A stretch of 64,000 bases of DNA, from the NCBI GenBank assembly GCA_039808885.1, contig JBDHTX010000010.1:58343-122342 (forward strand), in the 5' to 3' direction. The notes below the pieces were generated by a model that was not told where the DNA came from, made no database searches, and saw only the letters and a list, made by a program, of their open reading frames with translations. The position numbers and the translations under genes were made by a program. Every line of letters starts with the position of its first letter. Position 1 is the stretch's first letter. Shown in pieces: positions 36,339-44,594 of the stretch. The DNA is from Dongia_A sp039808885. GTDB lineage: Bacteria > Pseudomonadota > Alphaproteobacteria > Dongiales > Dongiaceae.

Positions 36339-37400
36339 ATGGCGATGACCAACATCAAGGGCCCGGCGATCTTCCTGGCCCAGTTCGCGGGCGACACCGC
36401 GCCCTTCAACTCGCTGGACAGCATCTGCAAATGGGCCGCCAAGCTCGGCTTCAAGGGCGTGCAGATGCCGAGCTGGGACAAGCGCCTGTTCAACTTGAGC
36501 CAGGCGGCGCGGTCAAAGGCCTATTGCGAGGACGTGCAGGCCGTCGCCCACAAGCACGGCATCCATATCACCGAGCTGTCGACGCATCTCCAGGGCCAGC
36601 TGGTCGCTGTCCATCCGGCCTATGACGCCGCCTTCGACGGCTTCGCCGACCCCAAGGTGCGCGGCAACCCGAAGGCGCGGCAGCAATGGGCGGTGGACCA
36701 AATGATGCTGGCGGCCAAGGCCTCGAAGAACATGGGGATGACCGACCACGTGACCTTCTCCGGCGCGCTCGCCTGGCCCTATTTCTATCCCTGGCCGCAG
36801 CGCCCGGCGGGGCTGGTCGAGACGGCGTTCGACGAGCTGGCGAAGCGCTGGCATCCGATCCTCGACGCCTTCGACAAGGCCGGCGTCAATGTCTGCTACG
36901 AGGTGCATCCCGGCGAGGATCTGCACGACGGCGTGACCTTCGAGATGTTCCTGGAGCGGGTGAAGAACCATCCGCGCTGCAACATCCTCTACGATCCGTC
37001 GCACTTCGTGCTGCAGGCGCTCGACTACCTGGACTACATCGACATCTATCACGACCGCATCAAGATGTTCCACGTGAAGGATGCCGAGCTCAACCCCAAC
37101 GGCCGCACCGGCGTCTATGGCGGCTACCAGTCCTGGGTGAACCGCGCCGGCCGCTTCCGCTCGCTCGGCGACGGCCAGGTTGATTTCCGCGCCATCTTCT
37201 CCAAGTTCGCGCAATACGGCTTCCAGGGCTGGGCGGTGCTGGAATGGGAGTGCTGCATCAAGCATCCGGAGGAAGGCGCGCGGGAGGGGGCCGCCTTCAT
37301 CAAGGATCACATCATCCGGGTGACCGAGAAGGCCTTCGACGATTTCGCCGCCGGGGGCGCCGATCTGAAGGCCAACCGCAAGATGCTCGGCATCCGCTAG
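36339..37400 (+). CDS. sugar phosphate isomerase/epimerase (AP endonuclease 2-like TIM barrel)
   Basis: The 353-residue TIM-barrel protein belongs to the xylose-isomerase-like superfamily. Metal ligands are visible as Glu in CYEVHPGEDLHDG, Asp/His in YDPSHFVLQ, His/Asp in MFHVKDAEL and Glu in AVLEWE. It begins MAMTNIKGPAIFLAQF. The ATG at 36339 is preferred because GGAGG ends 9 bases upstream; the ATG at 36330 lies too close to it. It is co-directional with xylA and the following oxidoreductase, a combination typical of keto-sugar or inositol-type degradation. The substrate is unknown. Confidence 0.9.
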   Translation: MAMTNIKGPAIFLAQFAGDTAPFNSLDSICKWAAKLGFKGVQMPSWDKRLFNLSQAARSKAYCEDVQAVAHKHGIHITELSTHLQGQLVAVHPAYDAAFDGFADPKVRGNPKARQQWAVDQMMLAAKASKNMGMTDHVTFSGALAWPYFYPWPQRPAGLVETAFDELAKRWHPILDAFDKAGVNVCYEVHPGEDLHDGVTFEMFLERVKNHPRCNILYDPSHFVLQALDYLDYIDIYHDRIKMFHVKDAELNPNGRTGVYGGYQSWVNRAGRFRSLGDGQVDFRAIFSKFAQYGFQGWAVLEWECCIKHPEEGAREGAAFIKDHIIRVTEKAFDDFAAGGADLKANRKMLGIR

Positions 37401-37416
37401 TCCAGGGGAGGAAGTC

Positions 37417-38589
37417 ATGGCAATCGAAGGCCGCGGCCGCGAAAGCGCGGATGGCAAGGTGCGTCTCGGCATGGTCGGCGGCGGCGAAGGCGCCTTCATC
37501 GGCGCCGTGCACCGCCTCGCCGCCCGCATGGACGATCACTACAGCTTCGTGGCGGGCGCGCTCTCCTCGACGCCGGAGAAGGCGAAACGCTCGGGCGCGG
37601 CGCTCGGCTTGGCGCCGGACCGCATCTATTCCGACTATGAGGCGATGGCCAAGGCCGAAGCGAAGCGCCCCGACGGCATCGAGGCGGTCTCCATCGTCAC
37701 GCCGAACCATATGCACGCGCCGGTCGCCAAGGCGTTCCTGAAGGCCGGCATCCACGTGATCTGCGACAAGCCGCTGACGACGACGCTGAAGGAGGCGCTG
37801 TCGCTGCAGAAGGCCGCTGCCGCCAGCAAGCGGCTCTTCGCCGTCACCTACAACTACACCGGCTATCCCATGGTGCGGCACGCGCGGGCCATGATCGCGG
37901 CCGGCGAGCTTGGCGAGCTGCGCGTGGTGCAGGCCGAGTATCCGCAGGACTGGCTGACCGAGAAGCTGGAGGCCACGGGGCAGAAACAGGCCGCGTGGCG
38001 CACCGATCCGAAGCAATCCGGCGCCGGCGGCTGCATCGGCGACATCGGCACCCACGCGTACGACCTGGCGAGCTTCGTCACCGGCCTGACGCTCGAGTCC
38101 TTGAGCGCCGACCTCACCAGCTTCGTGAAGGGCCGCAAGCTGGACGACAATGTCCACATCATGATGCGGTTCAAGGGCGGCGCCAAAGGCATGCTGTGGG
38201 CGAGTCAGGTCGCGCCGGGCAACGAGAACGGTCTGCGCTTGCGCGTTTACGGCACCAAGGGCGGCCTGTCCTGGGAGCAGGAGCACCCGAACCAGCTCAC
38301 TTTTGCGCCCTTCGGCCAGCCGCCGCGGGTGATCTCGCGCGGCACCGGTGCCGCCAACGCCGCCGCCGGCCGCGTCACCCGCGTGCCGCCGGGACATCCC
38401 GAGGGCTATCTCGAGGGCTTCGCCAACCTCTACACCGAGATCGCCGCCGCAATTCGCGCGGCCCGCGCGGGCAAGAAGGCCGATGCCGCCGTCACCTTCC
38501 CCACCGTCGCCGACGGCGTGCGCGGCGTTGCCTTCGTCGAGGCGGCGGTAAAATCGTCTCAGAAAAACGGGAAGTGGGTGAAGGTGTAG
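37417..38589 (+). CDS. Gfo/Idh/MocA-family oxidoreductase
   Basis: The 390-residue NAD(P)-dependent dehydrogenase has a Rossmann start (VRLGMVGGGEGAFIGAVHRL), the catalytic CDKPLTTTLKEA (in place of EKP) and GGCIGDIGTHAYDLASFVTG, which supplies the Asp/His pair. GGGGAGGAAG precedes the ATG. It is 16 bases after the isomerase/epimerase gene, so it ends the lacI-xylB-xylA operon. It could oxidise a sugar or cyclitol whose product is isomerised by its neighbour (inference). Confidence 0.92.
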   Translation: MAIEGRGRESADGKVRLGMVGGGEGAFIGAVHRLAARMDDHYSFVAGALSSTPEKAKRSGAALGLAPDRIYSDYEAMAKAEAKRPDGIEAVSIVTPNHMHAPVAKAFLKAGIHVICDKPLTTTLKEALSLQKAAAASKRLFAVTYNYTGYPMVRHARAMIAAGELGELRVVQAEYPQDWLTEKLEATGQKQAAWRTDPKQSGAGGCIGDIGTHAYDLASFVTGLTLESLSADLTSFVKGRKLDDNVHIMMRFKGGAKGMLWASQVAPGNENGLRLRVYGTKGGLSWEQEHPNQLTFAPFGQPPRVISRGTGAANAAAGRVTRVPPGHPEGYLEGFANLYTEIAAAIRAARAGKKADAAVTFPTVADGVRGVAFVEAAVKSSQKNGKWVKV

Positions 38590-38621
38590 CGGTCTCGCTC
38601 GGAAACACTCGTTCACTCTGT

Positions 38622-38723
38622 CGTCATGGCAAGGCTTGGCCTTGCCATCCACGAGTTTGCCGGCGGCGACGGAGCCTCATGCATAGAAACTCGTGGATCC
38701 CAAGGCCAAGCCTTGGGATGACG
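38622..38723. repeat. 102-bp palindromic element with two nested hairpins
   Basis: Two 37-base arms (38622-38658 and 38687-38723) are inverted copies with four differences. Each arm holds its own hairpin: GGCAAGGC-TTG-GCCTTGCC on the left and CCCAAGGC-CAA-GCCTTGGG on the right. The GG/CC and CC/GG changes keep both stems paired. It fills the space between two convergent genes and would act as a bidirectional terminator or REP-like element. Confidence 0.8.
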
Positions 38724-38748
38724 GTGGCACAATTGGCACCGCCTCGCA

Positions 38749-39336
38749 TTAGTTCTTCCTCCGCAGCACGGCGACGATGTAGCGGCAGGGCGCGTTTCCG
38801 GGATTCTCGAACCGGCAATCGGCCGGCGGGCCGAGGCGGCAGCAATCGCCGGCGGAGAGATCGGCCGTGGTTCCGCCCTGGACGAAGCGCAGGCGGCCCG
38901 ACAGCACGACGATCTGCTGGTCCTCGATCATGGCGAAGGCTGAGGCTGGATAGGCGATGGACGCACCCGGCGGCAAGTCGCCCGCGACCAGTTCCAACGG
39001 CGTCGCCGCGCCGGGCGGCGTCAGCGAACGCCGCTCGAAGTCCGTCTCCGGGTCGCGCCAGGCACGCTGGTCGCGCCGGCGATGCATAGAGAGGCCCGCA
39101 TGTCCCCGCTCCGCCCGCGCCAGCAACTGTGACAGGGTCAGCCCAAACGCCGCCGAAAGCTTGCCGAGCAGGACGGCTGTCGGGCTGCTTTCCCGCCGCT
39201 CCACCTTGCTGATCATCGCGCGCGAGACGCCCGAGCGTTGCGCCAGATTGTCCAGGCTCCAGTCGCGCGCGTCGCGCTCTACCCGGATGCGCGCTGCGAT
39301 CTGGGTGTCGAGAGAATCCTCTATGATCGTCTCCAT
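38749..39336 (-). CDS. XRE-family regulator with C-terminal cupin domain
   Basis: The 195-residue protein has an N-terminal HTH (LDTQIAARIRVERDARDWSL, LAQRSGVSRAMISKVERRES) and a C-terminal cupin barrel (about 115-190: FAMIEDQQIVVLSGRLRFVQ, LSAGDCCRLGPPADCRFENPG). Regulators of this build often sense small metabolites through the cupin. The ATG at 39336 gives the normal family length; the longer frame would be antisense to the next gene. It is divergent from the acetyltransferase gene, with only 36 bases between, so the two promoters overlap. Confidence 0.88.
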   Translation of the reverse strand: METIIEDSLDTQIAARIRVERDARDWSLDNLAQRSGVSRAMISKVERRESSPTAVLLGKLSAAFGLTLSQLLARAERGHAGLSMHRRRDQRAWRDPETDFERRSLTPPGAATPLELVAGDLPPGASIAYPASAFAMIEDQQIVVLSGRLRFVQGGTTADLSAGDCCRLGPPADCRFENPGNAPCRYIVAVLRRKN

Positions 39337-39372
39337 TTTTCTACTATAGTGGCTTTTCGACAGGAGACAACC

Positions 39373-39873
39373 ATGAACCTGCGCATCCGGGATGCGGCGC
39401 CGGCGGACATTCCAGCCATGCTGGCGATCTACAACGAAGTCATCGCCAACACGACGGCGATCTACAGCTATGAACCGCGCAGCCTGGAGGCGCATGCCGC
39501 CTGGCTAGAGGCCAAGCACGCGGAGAACTGGCCGGTGCTGGTGGCCGAGGACGACGACGCGCTCGTCGGCTATGGCAGCTATGGCCCGTTCCGGCCCTGG
39601 CCCGCCTATCTCCATACGGTCGAGAACTCGATCTATGTCGCCGCCGGCAGGCGCGGCGGCGGGATCGGCTCCGCCCTGCTGCCGGCGCTCATCGCCTCCG
39701 CCGCGGACCGCGGCTTCCATACCATGCTGGCGGGCATCGACGCCGCCAATGACGGCAGCCTGCGCCTGCACGCGAAATTCGGCTTCCGCAAGGTGGCGCA
39801 GTTCCACGAGGTGGGCTGGAAGTTCGACAGCTGGCTCGACCTCGTGTTCCTGCAGCGGATGCTCGAGGCCTAG
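39373..39873 (+). CDS. GNAT N-acetyltransferase (phosphinothricin/methionine-derivative type)
   Basis: The 166-residue acetyltransferase resembles the Pat/MnaT group. It shows MNLRIRDAAPADIPAMLAIY, NTTAIYSYEPRSLEAH (the group-specific aromatic region), HTVENSIYVAAGRRGGGIGS with the acetyl-CoA P-loop (RRGGGIG), and LRLHAKFGFRKVAQFHEVGW. GGAGA precedes the ATG. It transfers an acetyl group to a small amine such as a methionine derivative or phosphinothricin. It is divergent from the XRE-cupin regulator, which may control it. Confidence 0.9.
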   Translation: MNLRIRDAAPADIPAMLAIYNEVIANTTAIYSYEPRSLEAHAAWLEAKHAENWPVLVAEDDDALVGYGSYGPFRPWPAYLHTVENSIYVAAGRRGGGIGSALLPALIASAADRGFHTMLAGIDAANDGSLRLHAKFGFRKVAQFHEVGWKFDSWLDLVFLQRMLEA

Positions 39874-40352
39874 AGGTCGGCGTAGATCTCCAGCACGTTG
39901 CCGTCGGGATCGCGGAAGAACAGCGTGCGATGACCCCAGGACTGATCCTTGGGCTCGTCGACCAGGGCAATGCCGCGCTCCTTGAGCGCCGCGGCGCAGG
40001 CATCCACCTCGGCCCGCGTGACCCGGAAGGCGAGCTGCAGCGAGAGCGCCCCCTTCGGTGTCTCGGGATCGTCGAAGACGAGGCCGCGTTCGGTCAGGGT
40101 CAGCAGGGTGCCGCCGACGCGATACTCGATCCAGGCAGGCCCGACATCGCGATAGACGGGAAAACCCATCACCTCGCCGTAGAACCTCCGCATTGCCGCC
40201 ATGTCGCGGGCGAAGACGATGACGTAGTCCATGTTGCGGATGGCGCTGAGCGGACTTGGCGCGGGCGCATTCCCGGCTTGGACTGTGGCCGGGGCGGCGG
40301 CGATGGTCGCGGCCAGCGCCGCGGCGACGAGCTTGGGGGCGATATCGGTCAT
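39870..40352 (-). CDS. VOC-family (glyoxalase-like) protein with signal peptide
   Basis: The 160-residue protein begins with a Sec signal peptide (KLVAAALAATIAAAPATVQA, cleavage after VQA), followed by a VOC/glyoxalase fold (MDYVIVFARDMAAMRRFYGE, GMFDDPETPKGAL-like loop at about 95, DQSWGHRTLFFRDPDGN, VLEIYADL). Metal ligands may be Glu in IEYRVGG and Glu in LEIYADL. Export of VOC proteins is uncommon. It converges on the acetyltransferase gene with a 4-base overlap of ends and is divergent from the MmyB-like regulator. Activity is unknown. Confidence 0.85.
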   Translation of the reverse strand: MTDIAPKLVAAALAATIAAAPATVQAGNAPAPSPLSAIRNMDYVIVFARDMAAMRRFYGEVMGFPVYRDVGPAWIEYRVGGTLLTLTERGLVFDDPETPKGALSLQLAFRVTRAEVDACAAALKERGIALVDEPKDQSWGHRTLFFRDPDGNVLEIYADL

Positions 40353-40445
40353 CAGGCGACTCCTTGTGGCGAAGGTCGGCCGGAAGCTAGAGTGCTCTAA
40401 AACCCGGACAAGAAGCCTATTTATCCTGGTATAAAAACTAACACC

Positions 40446-41300
40446 ATGCCGTCAGAGAACGCCGCCGAGACCGATCGCCGCCAAGACCTCGCCCAGTTCC
40501 TGAAAAGCCGGCGGGAACGGCTGAGCCCGGCCGCCCTTGGCCTCGCCGCCGGCCGCCGCCGGCGCGCCAAGGGCCTGCTGCGCGAGGAGGTGGCGCAGGC
40601 CGCCGGCATCGGCACCACCTGGTACACTTGGCTCGAGCAGGCCCGCGACGTGACTCCGTCGCCGCGGGCCGTCGATGGCCTCGCCCGCGCACTGCAACTC
40701 GACGCCGCCGAGCGTGCGCATCTCTTCCGCCTGGCGCGGCCGGACCTGGAACCCGCGCGCTCCATCAACCTGGTGCGGGAGCTGCCCGCTCCCCTCCTGC
40801 GCGCGCTGGCCGCCCTGGCGCCGCACCCCGCCTATGCGGTGAACGCGATGTGGGACGTGATCGCCTGGAACAAGCCGGCGGCGCGGCTGTTCGGCGATTT
40901 CGTCCGGCATCCGGCCGAGCGGCGCAACATCCTCTGGCTGCTGTTCTGCGATCCGGCCTGGGCGAAGCTGTTCGTCAGCATCGACGCGATCCGCGAATCC
41001 GCCGTGGCGCAGTTCCGCGCCAGCACCGCGCGCCTCGCCGCCGATCCCGGCTTCCTCCAATTCGTCAGCGCGCTCGCCCATGCCAGCCCGGACTTCCAGG
41101 CTATCTGGCGCCGCCGCGACGTGCGCGAACCGGCGGCGCTGCACAAGGACCTGGTGCATCCCAAGCTCGGCCGGCTTTCCCTCGACTACGCCACCTTCCG
41201 GCCCGACGGCATCGAGGACGTGCGCTTCACCATCTACACCCCGGCAGATGCACGCACGGCGAAGAAGCTCGATGTCCGACTGAAGACGCGCGGGCGGTAA
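40446..41300 (+). CDS. HTH transcriptional regulator with MmyB-like ligand-binding domain
   Basis: The 284-residue regulator has an N-terminal XRE HTH (LAQFLKSRRERLSPAALGLA, LLREEVAQAAGIGTTWYTWLEQ with its typical WYTWLEQ) and a C-terminal MmyB-like PAS fold (about 110-275: AYAVNAMWDVIAWNKPAARL, RNILWLLFCDPAWAKLF, DLVHPKLGRLSLDYATF). Such regulators bind a lipid or small hydrophobic ligand and often control a divergent enzyme gene, here the exported VOC protein 93 bases away. The ATG was chosen by family start. Confidence 0.92.
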   Translation: MPSENAAETDRRQDLAQFLKSRRERLSPAALGLAAGRRRRAKGLLREEVAQAAGIGTTWYTWLEQARDVTPSPRAVDGLARALQLDAAERAHLFRLARPDLEPARSINLVRELPAPLLRALAALAPHPAYAVNAMWDVIAWNKPAARLFGDFVRHPAERRNILWLLFCDPAWAKLFVSIDAIRESAVAQFRASTARLAADPGFLQFVSALAHASPDFQAIWRRRDVREPAALHKDLVHPKLGRLSLDYATFRPDGIEDVRFTIYTPADARTAKKLDVRLKTRGR

Positions 41301-41317
41301 GCACACTCAGTCGTCAT

Positions 41318-41389
41318 CCCGGCCTTGAGCCGGGTTCCATTCATCCGGCGCACGGAACGCTGATAGATAGCCCCCGGCTCAAGGCCGGG
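41318..41389. repeat. palindromic intergenic repeat, second element
   Basis: The 17-base CCCGGC-CTTGA-GCCGGG (41318-41334) recurs inverted at 41373-41389, and each copy is itself a hairpin. The leading CGTCATCCC matches the edge of the larger element at 38622, so both belong to one palindromic family. It lies between two co-directional genes. Confidence 0.75.
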
Positions 41390-41487
41390 TGTCGCGTGAG
41401 CAGAGCGCATCTTTTTTTGAAATCCATTTGACTTAATATTTTTCCCGGTGCTAGCGTGACGGCACAGGGAGACAAGAAGGTCGAACA

Positions 41488-42666
41488 ATGGCCTTGAAGG
41501 GGACCAACCAGGAATACGGCCGGCCGTACAACCGGCGGATCGTCTTGGAGACGATCCGGCTGCACGGCCCCATCGCGCGCGGCGACATCGCCAAGCGCGT
41601 CGGCCTGACCGTGCAGACCGTCTCCACCATCATCCGCGAGCTGGAGCTGCAGGGCTTCGTCCTCGGCGCGCGCGAAGCGCCGAAAGGCCGCGGCTATCCG
41701 GCCACGTCCCTGAACATCAACCCCGAGGGCGGCTTCGCCATCGGCGTGCACGTGACGCCGCTGGGGCTGGAGGCGGCGCTGATCAACCTGGCCGGCGAAG
41801 TGATCGGCCGGCGCAAGCGCGAGCTGTCGCATCTGGCGCCCGACACCGCCTTCCGCGAGATCGGCAAGCTGGTCGGCAGCCTGCGCAAGCTGAAACCGCA
41901 GGGCCGCATGCTCGGCATCGGCCTCGCCATGCCCGGCCCGTTCGACGTCGAATCGATGAGCTTCGTCGGCCCGACGACGCTTGAAGGCTGGAAGGGCGTG
42001 CCGGTCAGCGAGCGTCTGGGCAAGGCGACCGACCTGCCCGCCTTCGTCGAGGTCGATCTGGCCGCAGCGGCGCTGGGCGAGCGGCTCTACGGCATCGGCC
42101 GCGATCTGCGCGAGTTTTACTACCTCTATTTCGGCGTCGGCCTCGGCGGCTGCATGGTGCATGACGGTGCTCCCCTGCGCGGTGCCCACAGCAACGCCGG
42201 CGAGATCGGTCACCTGCCGCTGATGCCGGGCGGCGAGCCCTGCCCCTGCGGCAATCGCGGCTGCCTGGAGCGCTACCTGTCGCTCGAGGCGCTGGAGCGG
42301 CGGGCGAAAAAGATCGGCCGCGCCGGCTGGGTCAAGGAGGCGGCACCCCTGTTCCAGAGCGCGATCGTCACCATCGAGAACCTGTTCGACCCCGAGACCA
42401 TCGTCATCGGCGGCCTGGCGGACCATGAGCTGCTGACCGCACTGCTCGACGCCGCCTCGCCGCTGCCGCATTCGGTGGCGGAACGGACCGGCCGCGCAGC
42501 CCCGCGTGTCACGCTCTCCGCGAGCGGCCCCGACGCGGTGCTGCGCGGCGCGGCAGCGCTCGCGGTCTCCGGCGTGCTGTCGCCCCGCTTCGGCGTGCTG
42601 TTCGCCGGCGACGACGAGCGCGGATCGCGCGATCCCATGATGAGCAACCGGACGGAGGCGGCATGA
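41488..42666 (+). CDS. ROK-family transcriptional regulator (FrcR-like)
   Basis: The 392-residue protein has an N-terminal winged HTH (IVLETIRLHGPIARGDIAKR, LTVQTVSTIIRELE) and a ROK sugar-kinase-like domain. It keeps the zinc motif PCPCGNRGCLERYLS and FGVGLGGCMVHDG, but the ATP-binding start reads AIGVHVTPLGLEAALINL, where DxGxTK is lost. It is therefore a regulator rather than a kinase. It overlaps the ATPase gene start (ATGA) of a CUT2 importer. In Sinorhizobium the frc fructose system is likewise controlled by a ROK protein (family knowledge). Its likely inducer is the transported sugar. Confidence 0.92.
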   Translation: MALKGTNQEYGRPYNRRIVLETIRLHGPIARGDIAKRVGLTVQTVSTIIRELELQGFVLGAREAPKGRGYPATSLNINPEGGFAIGVHVTPLGLEAALINLAGEVIGRRKRELSHLAPDTAFREIGKLVGSLRKLKPQGRMLGIGLAMPGPFDVESMSFVGPTTLEGWKGVPVSERLGKATDLPAFVEVDLAAAALGERLYGIGRDLREFYYLYFGVGLGGCMVHDGAPLRGAHSNAGEIGHLPLMPGGEPCPCGNRGCLERYLSLEALERRAKKIGRAGWVKEAAPLFQSAIVTIENLFDPETIVIGGLADHELLTALLDAASPLPHSVAERTGRAAPRVTLSASGPDAVLRGAAALAVSGVLSPRFGVLFAGDDERGSRDPMMSNRTEAA

Positions 42667-43469
42667 CCGAGGCGACTTCCCTGCTCCGGCTCGAGGAGAT
42701 CACCAAGAATTTCGGCGCCATCGAGGCCCTGCGCGGCATCAGCTTCGAGATCAACCGCGGCGAGGTGGTGGCCTTGCTCGGCGACAACGGCGCCGGCAAG
42801 TCGACCCTGGTGAAGATCATCTCCGGCGGCCTGCAGCAGAGCGGCGGCAAGGTCATCTTCGAGGGCGAGGAGCGCAACTTCACCTCGCCCGCCGAGGCCA
42901 AGGCCGCCGGCATCGAGACCGTCTACCAGGACCTGTCGCTCTGCACCAATGTCGACGTGGTGGCCAATTTCTTCATGGGCCGCGAGATCGTGAAGCGCTG
43001 GTTCGGCATCCCGATCCTGCAGGAAGCCGAGATGGAGGCAGCCGTCGCCAAGGCGATGGCCAATGCCGGCACCAAGATCCCGTCGCTGCGCACCAATGTC
43101 GAGCACCTCTCCGGCGGCCAGCGCCAGGCGATCGAGCTCAACCGCTTCGTCCATTGGGGCGGCAAGCTGGTGCTGCTGGACGAGCCTTTCGCCGCGCTCG
43201 GCGTCGAGCAGACCCGGCGCGGCCTGGAAATGATCAAGCGCATCGCCGCGCAAGGCATCGGCGTCGTCATCATCACCCACATCATGGCCCAGGCCTTCCA
43301 GGTGGCCGACCGCATCGTGGTCATCCGCCAGGGCAAGGTCGCCGGCAATGTGGCGCGCGACAAGACCAGCCCGGACGAGGTCGTCCAGATGATCACGGGC
43401 GGAGCGATCACCGGCGAGGCCATTTCCGGCCACGCCCAAGAAACCACAACGAGCCTGCAACAACACTAA
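42663..43469 (+). CDS. CUT2 ABC transporter ATPase, single-domain (FrcA-like)
   Basis: The 268-residue protein is a half-size ATPase, unlike the double-domain RbsA type. Walker A is GDNGAGKST, signature LSGGQRQAIELNRFV, Walker B KLVLLDEPFAALG and H-loop VVIITHIMAQA. The reading VYQDLSLCTNVDVVANFFMG is characteristic of FrcA-type proteins. The protein is followed 19 bases later by the binding-protein gene, and its start overlaps the ROK gene. It energises the permease encoded at 44595. Confidence 0.92.
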   Translation: MTEATSLLRLEEITKNFGAIEALRGISFEINRGEVVALLGDNGAGKSTLVKIISGGLQQSGGKVIFEGEERNFTSPAEAKAAGIETVYQDLSLCTNVDVVANFFMGREIVKRWFGIPILQEAEMEAAVAKAMANAGTKIPSLRTNVEHLSGGQRQAIELNRFVHWGGKLVLLDEPFAALGVEQTRRGLEMIKRIAAQGIGVVIITHIMAQAFQVADRIVVIRQGKVAGNVARDKTSPDEVVQMITGGAITGEAISGHAQETTTSLQQH

Positions 43470-43488
43470 CGGACAGAGGAGAAGCACG

Positions 43489-44532
43489 ATGAAGCGTCTG
43501 ATGCGTACTCTGATCGGCGCCGCCGCCATGGTCGGCACGGCGCTGGCTTCGCCCGCGTGGGCGGAGTCGAAGGGCAAGATCTACTACATGGTCCCGACCC
43601 TGCTGGACGAATTCCAGACCGAGTCGGTTTCGGCCATCGAGAAGTTCCTGAAGGATGTCGGTTATGAGCCGGTCACGCTCAACGCCGACAACAAGACCGA
43701 CCTGCAGCAGAGCCAGATGAACGACGTCATCAACCTGAAGCCGAAGGCGATCGTGCTCGCCGCCGTCGACTTCAACGCGCTGCAGCCCTCGATCGAGAAG
43801 GCCCGCGCCGCGGGCATTCCGGTGATGATCTTTGACCGTCAGATCACCGCCACCCCGACCGACTTCACCTCGGTCGCCGGCACGGTGGAGATCGGCTACG
43901 TCGCGGCGGGCGAGATCGAGCGCCTGCTGAAGGAGAAGAACGGCGCGGTGAAGGGCAAGGTGTTGCAGGTGCTGGGCGATCCGTCGGATCCCTATACCCT
44001 CGACATCCAGAAGGGCTTCGAGGAGAAGATGGCGGCCTTCCCGGACGTCAAGATCATCTCGCTGCCCGCCATGCAGTGGGAGGCCTCCAACGCCGGCACC
44101 ATCGTCGCCGACCAGTTGCTGGCCAACCCGGACATCGACCTGATCTTCGTGCATGCGGCGCATCTGGCCGTCGCCGCCGTGGCGTCGCTGGAAGCCAAGG
44201 GCAAGAAGCCGGGCGACGTGCTGCTGGTCTCCTCCAACGGCGCGCCGGTCGGTCTGGACCTGATCCGCAAGGGTTGGGAGCAGGTCGAGGTCGAGCAGCC
44301 GCTCTACGCGCAGGCGGCGGCCATCGCCATGTTCGCCGACAAGGTGGCGAACAAGCAGGAGATCAAGCCGGGCACCTACAAGGTCCTGGGCCTGGATTCG
44401 ACGCTCACCATCGAATCCTGGGGTCCGAACCTGAAGATCCCTGGCGCGGCCATCACCAAGGACAACGTCGATGAGCCGCGCTTCTGGGGCAACATGAAGG
44501 CCCCGACCGACCCGATCACGCCGGTCGAATAA
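43489..44532 (+). CDS. CUT2 ABC transporter periplasmic sugar-binding protein (FrcB-like)
   Basis: The 347-residue precursor has a signal peptide (LMRTLIGAAAMVGTALASPA, cleavage after WAE or ASPA). The mature protein is a ribose/fructose-type binding protein (KIYYMVPTLLDEFQTESVSA, LNADNKTDLQQSQMNDVIN, IPVMIFDRQITATPTDFTSV, VLQVLGDPSDPYTLDIQKGF, LVSSNGAPVGLDLIRKGW). GAGGAGAAGC precedes the ATG. It is followed by an 11-bp hairpin. The likely ligand is a hexose or pentose, but it cannot be decided by inspection. Confidence 0.93.
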   Translation: MKRLMRTLIGAAAMVGTALASPAWAESKGKIYYMVPTLLDEFQTESVSAIEKFLKDVGYEPVTLNADNKTDLQQSQMNDVINLKPKAIVLAAVDFNALQPSIEKARAAGIPVMIFDRQITATPTDFTSVAGTVEIGYVAAGEIERLLKEKNGAVKGKVLQVLGDPSDPYTLDIQKGFEEKMAAFPDVKIISLPAMQWEASNAGTIVADQLLANPDIDLIFVHAAHLAVAAVASLEAKGKKPGDVLLVSSNGAPVGLDLIRKGWEQVEVEQPLYAQAAAIAMFADKVANKQEIKPGTYKVLGLDSTLTIESWGPNLKIPGAAITKDNVDEPRFWGNMKAPTDPITPVE

Positions 44533-44547
44533 GCGCATTGTGCAAGA

Positions 44548-44572
44548 CCCCCGGGACCCAAGGTCCCGGGGG
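44548..44572 (+). terminator. intercistronic hairpin after the binding-protein gene
   Basis: A perfect 11-bp stem CCCCCGGGACC / GGTCCCGGGGG (44548-44558 with 44562-44572) with a 3-base loop is followed by CGATTTTC. It lies 16 bases after the binding-protein stop and before the permease. It is probably an attenuator or mRNA 3'-end protector. Confidence 0.75.
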
Positions 44573-44594
44573 CGATTTTCCGGAGCTGCAATCC

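Noticed and set aside
38622..38723. CRISPR or attachment site
   Set aside because: Only one inverted pair is present, without spacers, repeats in tandem or integrase; a palindromic terminator-like element explains it.
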